DNA from: Chloroflexota bacterium
GTDB lineage: Bacteria > Chloroflexota > Anaerolineae > J036 > Brachytrichaceae
Reading direction: 5' to 3'
Assembly: GCA_023488685.1 (NCBI GenBank)
Contig: JAMDDR010000300.1
Location: 1 to 41,898, forward strand
Length of the DNA: 41,898 nt
In this document: positions 40,357 to 41,898 of the stretch, piece by piece
How positions within the stretch are numbered: position 1 is the stretch's first letter
Layout of the letters: every line of letters begins with the position of its first letter
The notes under the pieces: generated by a model
What the model was told of the DNA's origin: nothing
What the model saw: the letters and a program-made list of their open reading frames with translations, nothing else
Databases searched by the model: none
Program-made: the position numbers and the translations under genes

Positions 40357-41509
40357 CGGAGTGATTATAGTTCAGCCACCTATCAAACCATGCGGCCATA
40401 CGTGCCATTTCGCGCGGGTAGAGGATTGGGCTGATATGCGTGGCTTGCCGCACCAGCATCAGATCGCGTTGCGGCGCGGCTGCCTCATACAGCGTCCGCG
40501 CAGTTAAGGGTGGAATCGCCACATCACGCGAGCCATGGATGAAAAGGGTTGGCCGCGTGCCGATTGCACGCACCGCGGCCAGCGTATCATAACGTTCGAT
40601 CATATCGTAAAGGCTCTCACCGTACCAGGCGCCCTTGAGCGCCTGCCACTCGCGCCATAAGGTGAGCAGAGATCCTTGGCGCAACAATCCCACGTTACGA
40701 GGCCATATAAACAAGCTGGCTGCTTCGAAGAGATAGATGCGCCGCGTCAGCGTATTCAGGCGCACAGGCGTCGAGACCAGTGCAACCGCACGCACGCGTG
40801 TATCCTCTGCTGCCAGTGCGGCGACCTGGTTGCCACCAAAACTGATCCCACACGCACCGACGTGTGCTACACCCGGCTGCTGGCACAGCCATTCCAGGGC
40901 GACCTCGCAGGCGGCACGCGCGTTGGCAACGGTCATCGGCGCAGATCTAAAATCGCCGTGCCCTGGCGGGTCAATGGTGAGCACTGCCAGGTTACGCGAC
41001 AACAACTCACGAAACAGCAGCCACTTGAACGATGTGCGGGTATCACCCGCGCCGCAAACCAGTAATACGGCGGAACCTCGGCCATCGAAACCCTCTTCAT
41101 CCCAACTTTTCGGACGCAGGAACGTTGCCGGCATACACTGGTCTGTGATGGCTGCATTCACGGCGACGTGTGTGAGCTGCACGGGAATGCTGACGTCGCT
41201 ACACGTCCAGCGCGCGTCAGCTTCAGGATGCAGGCACTCGGCCGACGGGTTCCAACCCAGGTTCAGAATGACCCCGGCAATGACCAACAGGAAAATTGCC
41301 ACGGGTAGCGATGGGATGACCGCCAGTAACAGCACCCACCAGGGTTCGTCGACGGCCAGGTACACCCCCGCCATGAGGATCACCACGCCAATGAGAATGC
41401 CGGGACCCGCGAGGCTGCCCGTCAGCGACGCCCCGCGCAATCTAAAATAGACGGCGATGAGTTGCAGCAGGCCCAGTGTAATCAGGAAGGAAGCGAGCAA
41501 AGCAACCAT
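40337..41509 (-). CDS. Membrane-anchored alpha/beta hydrolase
   Basis: 390 residues. ATG 41509 is chosen because it starts the first hydrophobic segment; the open frame continues upstream through a tRNA gene and AT-rich repeats and cannot be coding there. Two or three N-terminal helices (3-22, 35-55, 58-83) anchor it. The hydrolase core begins near residue 145: nucleophile Ser223 in G-I-S-F-G-G, Asp329 in G-S-R-D and His358 in A-T-H-I-S. G-C-G-like oxyanion residues lie in V-C-G-A-G-D. Substrate unknown, possibly a lipid or peptide at the membrane face. Confidence 0.88.
   Translation of the reverse strand: MVALLASFLITLGLLQLIAVYFRLRGASLTGSLAGPGILIGVVILMAGVYLAVDEPWWVLLLAVIPSLPVAIFLLVIAGVILNLGWNPSAECLHPEADARWTCSDVSIPVQLTHVAVNAAITDQCMPATFLRPKSWDEEGFDGRGSAVLLVCGAGDTRTSFKWLLFRELLSRNLAVLTIDPPGHGDFRSAPMTVANARAACEVALEWLCQQPGVAHVGACGISFGGNQVAALAAEDTRVRAVALVSTPVRLNTLTRRIYLFEAASLFIWPRNVGLLRQGSLLTLWREWQALKGAWYGESLYDMIERYDTLAAVRAIGTRPTLFIHGSRDVAIPPLTARTLYEAAAPQRDLMLVRQATHISPILYPREMARMAAWFDRWLNYNHSDAQQAV
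40364..40369 (-). promoter_or_regulatory. -10 element for a leaderless Rieske transcript
   Basis: On the minus strand TATAAT lies seven bases before the ATG at 40356, within the end of the hydrolase gene. That spacing puts the transcription start at or next to the A of ATG. Confidence 0.5.
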
Positions 41510-41548
41510 GGATATGCCATGAGAGGTGTGTTTGGATCGGCGATCTAC

Positions 41549-41592
41549 AATCCAGAATCCAAAATCCAAAATCGCAAATCTAAAATCAGAAA
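41549..41592 (+). repeat. AATCCAAAATC-type repeat block, left of the tRNA
   Basis: A 44-base run built of AATCCAAAATC/AAATCTAAAATC units. It directly abuts the tRNA and the hydrolase 5' region. The same unit recurs in 41675-41729 (inverted) and 41771-41809, and similar arrays are common between genes in Chloroflexota and cyanobacteria. Confidence 0.75.
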
Positions 41593-41664
41593 TGGGCCCG
41601 GCTGGATTCGAACCAGCAACCCACGCCTTATGAGGGCGCTGCTCTGCCGTTGAGCTACAGGCCC
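41593..41664 (-). tRNA. tRNA with CAT anticodon (Met or Ile2)
   Basis: 72 bases on the minus strand. The acceptor stem is GGGCCTG / CGGGCCC plus discriminator A (one T-G wobble). The anticodon stem GCGCC / GGCGT encloses loop CTCATAA, so the anticodon is CAT. The T arm has GCTGG-TTCGAAT-CCAGC. CCA is not encoded. The sequence is not a clear initiator tRNA. Whether it is an elongator Met or the lysidine-modified Ile2 cannot be read safely. AT-rich repeats flank it on both sides. Confidence 0.93.
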
Positions 41665-41674
41665 GGACGATTGA

Positions 41675-41809
41675 CGATTTTAGATTTGTGATTTTGGATT
41701 TTCGATTCGGATTCGTGATTTTAGATTGCTGTATTCCGATTGTCAATACAGACAAAAACCTGCTCGCGCAATCCAAATCGAAAATCCAAAATCTAAAATC
41801 CAAAATCCT
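41675..41809. repeat. Inverted pair of AATCCAAAATC-type repeats right of the tRNA
   Basis: Blocks 41675-41729 and 41771-41809 carry the unit in opposite orientation. An 18-bp perfect match (41690-41707 with 41776-41793) makes a stem with about 68 bases between the arms. The stop codon of the peptidase fragment (41793-41795) lies within the second block, so the repeat appears to have supplied the gene's final codons. Confidence 0.8.
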
Positions 41810-41898
41810 TAATGACTGCCGCGCACAACGCGGCCCGCTCGGGCAAGCTGGATAGTAACACATGCTCGCGCACGGCATGGGCGCCATCGCAGATCGGA
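41793..41898 (-). CDS. C-terminal fragment of a probable M20-family peptidase
   Basis: Thirty-four codons visible before the stop, reading I-C-D-G-A-H-A-V-R-E-H-V and then L-P-E-R-A-A-L-C-A-A-V-I. The G-A-H-A-x-x-E-H-V block is the C-terminal metal-site signature of M20/acetylornithine-deacetylase-type peptidases, and the final helix is typical. The last codons (K-D-F-G-F) come from the AT-rich repeat. The rest lies beyond the window. The family call rests on this short piece only. Confidence 0.5.
   Translation of the reverse strand, partial: PICDGAHAVREHVLLSSLPERAALCAAVIKDFGF

Noticed and set aside
40337..41887. Long minus-strand reading frame extending the hydrolase N-terminus by 126 residues
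   Set aside because: The extension reads through a clear tRNA gene and repeat blocks; its residues are the translation of AATCCAAAATC repeats. The start at 41509 is used.
1..41898. CRISPR array or insertion sequence
   Set aside because: No regularly spaced identical repeats with unique spacers, and no transposase gene with terminal inverted repeats, was found. The tandem 11-bp repeats are too short and have no spacers.

Overview
The window is high-GC bacterial chromosome carrying the right end of an integrated element. The best guess is a Chloroflexota (Anaerolineae-like) genome. The reasons are a homocysteine methyltransferase fused to methylenetetrahydrofolate reductase, a two-gene-type mix of lipobox lipoproteins and GT-C/PBP1C envelope enzymes, palindromic 'CACAGAG...' and 'AATCCAAAATC' intergenic repeats, and several promoters lying so close to the start codon that the mRNAs would be leaderless. 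This assignment is an inference from gene content and repeats; no rRNA or marker phylogeny is available in the window.

Layout. (1) 1-4696: compact plus-strand accessory genes, many with ATGA overlaps, including an ASCH protein and a protein with a faint MazG-like segment. They end in a large serine recombinase whose stop codon lies inside a tRNA-Leu(GAG) gene. This looks like the end of an integrative element; its other end is outside the window. (2) 4759-7217: a uroporphyrinogen-decarboxylase/MtbA-type methyltransferase followed by a COG0523 (CobW-like) metal-chaperone GTPase. (3) 7303-12499 (minus): a complete BMP-family nucleoside-type ABC importer (lipoprotein, double ATPase, two permeases), with an internal terminator after the binding-protein gene. 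(4) 12714-22018: an MFS transporter, SbcD-type nuclease translationally coupled to the metH/metF fusion, a GH36 alpha-galactosidase, a GH29-like hydrolase, a phospholipase-D lipoprotein and a small unknown.

(5) 22056-27891 (minus): a ketopantoate-reductase-like gene broken at a run of 11 G, a GT39-like membrane glycosyltransferase and a PBP1C-type peptidoglycan synthase. (6) 28009-31348: a class V aminotransferase and a NarL-type two-component pair. (7) 31423-33694: a two-gene membrane module present twice, as an inverted, divergently transcribed pair of paralogous cassettes. One partner is a four-helix protein with three conserved histidines; the other is a small three-helix protein. I do not recognise it, and it is the best candidate here for an undescribed system. 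(8) 33803-37106: a small unknown, then padR, a Cys-rich small protein, tauE/safE and chrA, which reads as an oxyanion-handling operon. (9) 37205-41898 (minus): a TPR membrane protein, YchF, a helical protein flanked by repeats, a Rieske ferredoxin, an alpha/beta hydrolase, a tRNA with CAT anticodon set in AT-rich repeats, and the tail of a probable M20 peptidase.

No rRNA, CRISPR array or transposase gene was found. No gene-free stretch exceeds about 300 bases. The longest gaps (4759-5054 and 32429-32719) are described under the repeats and operator entries.
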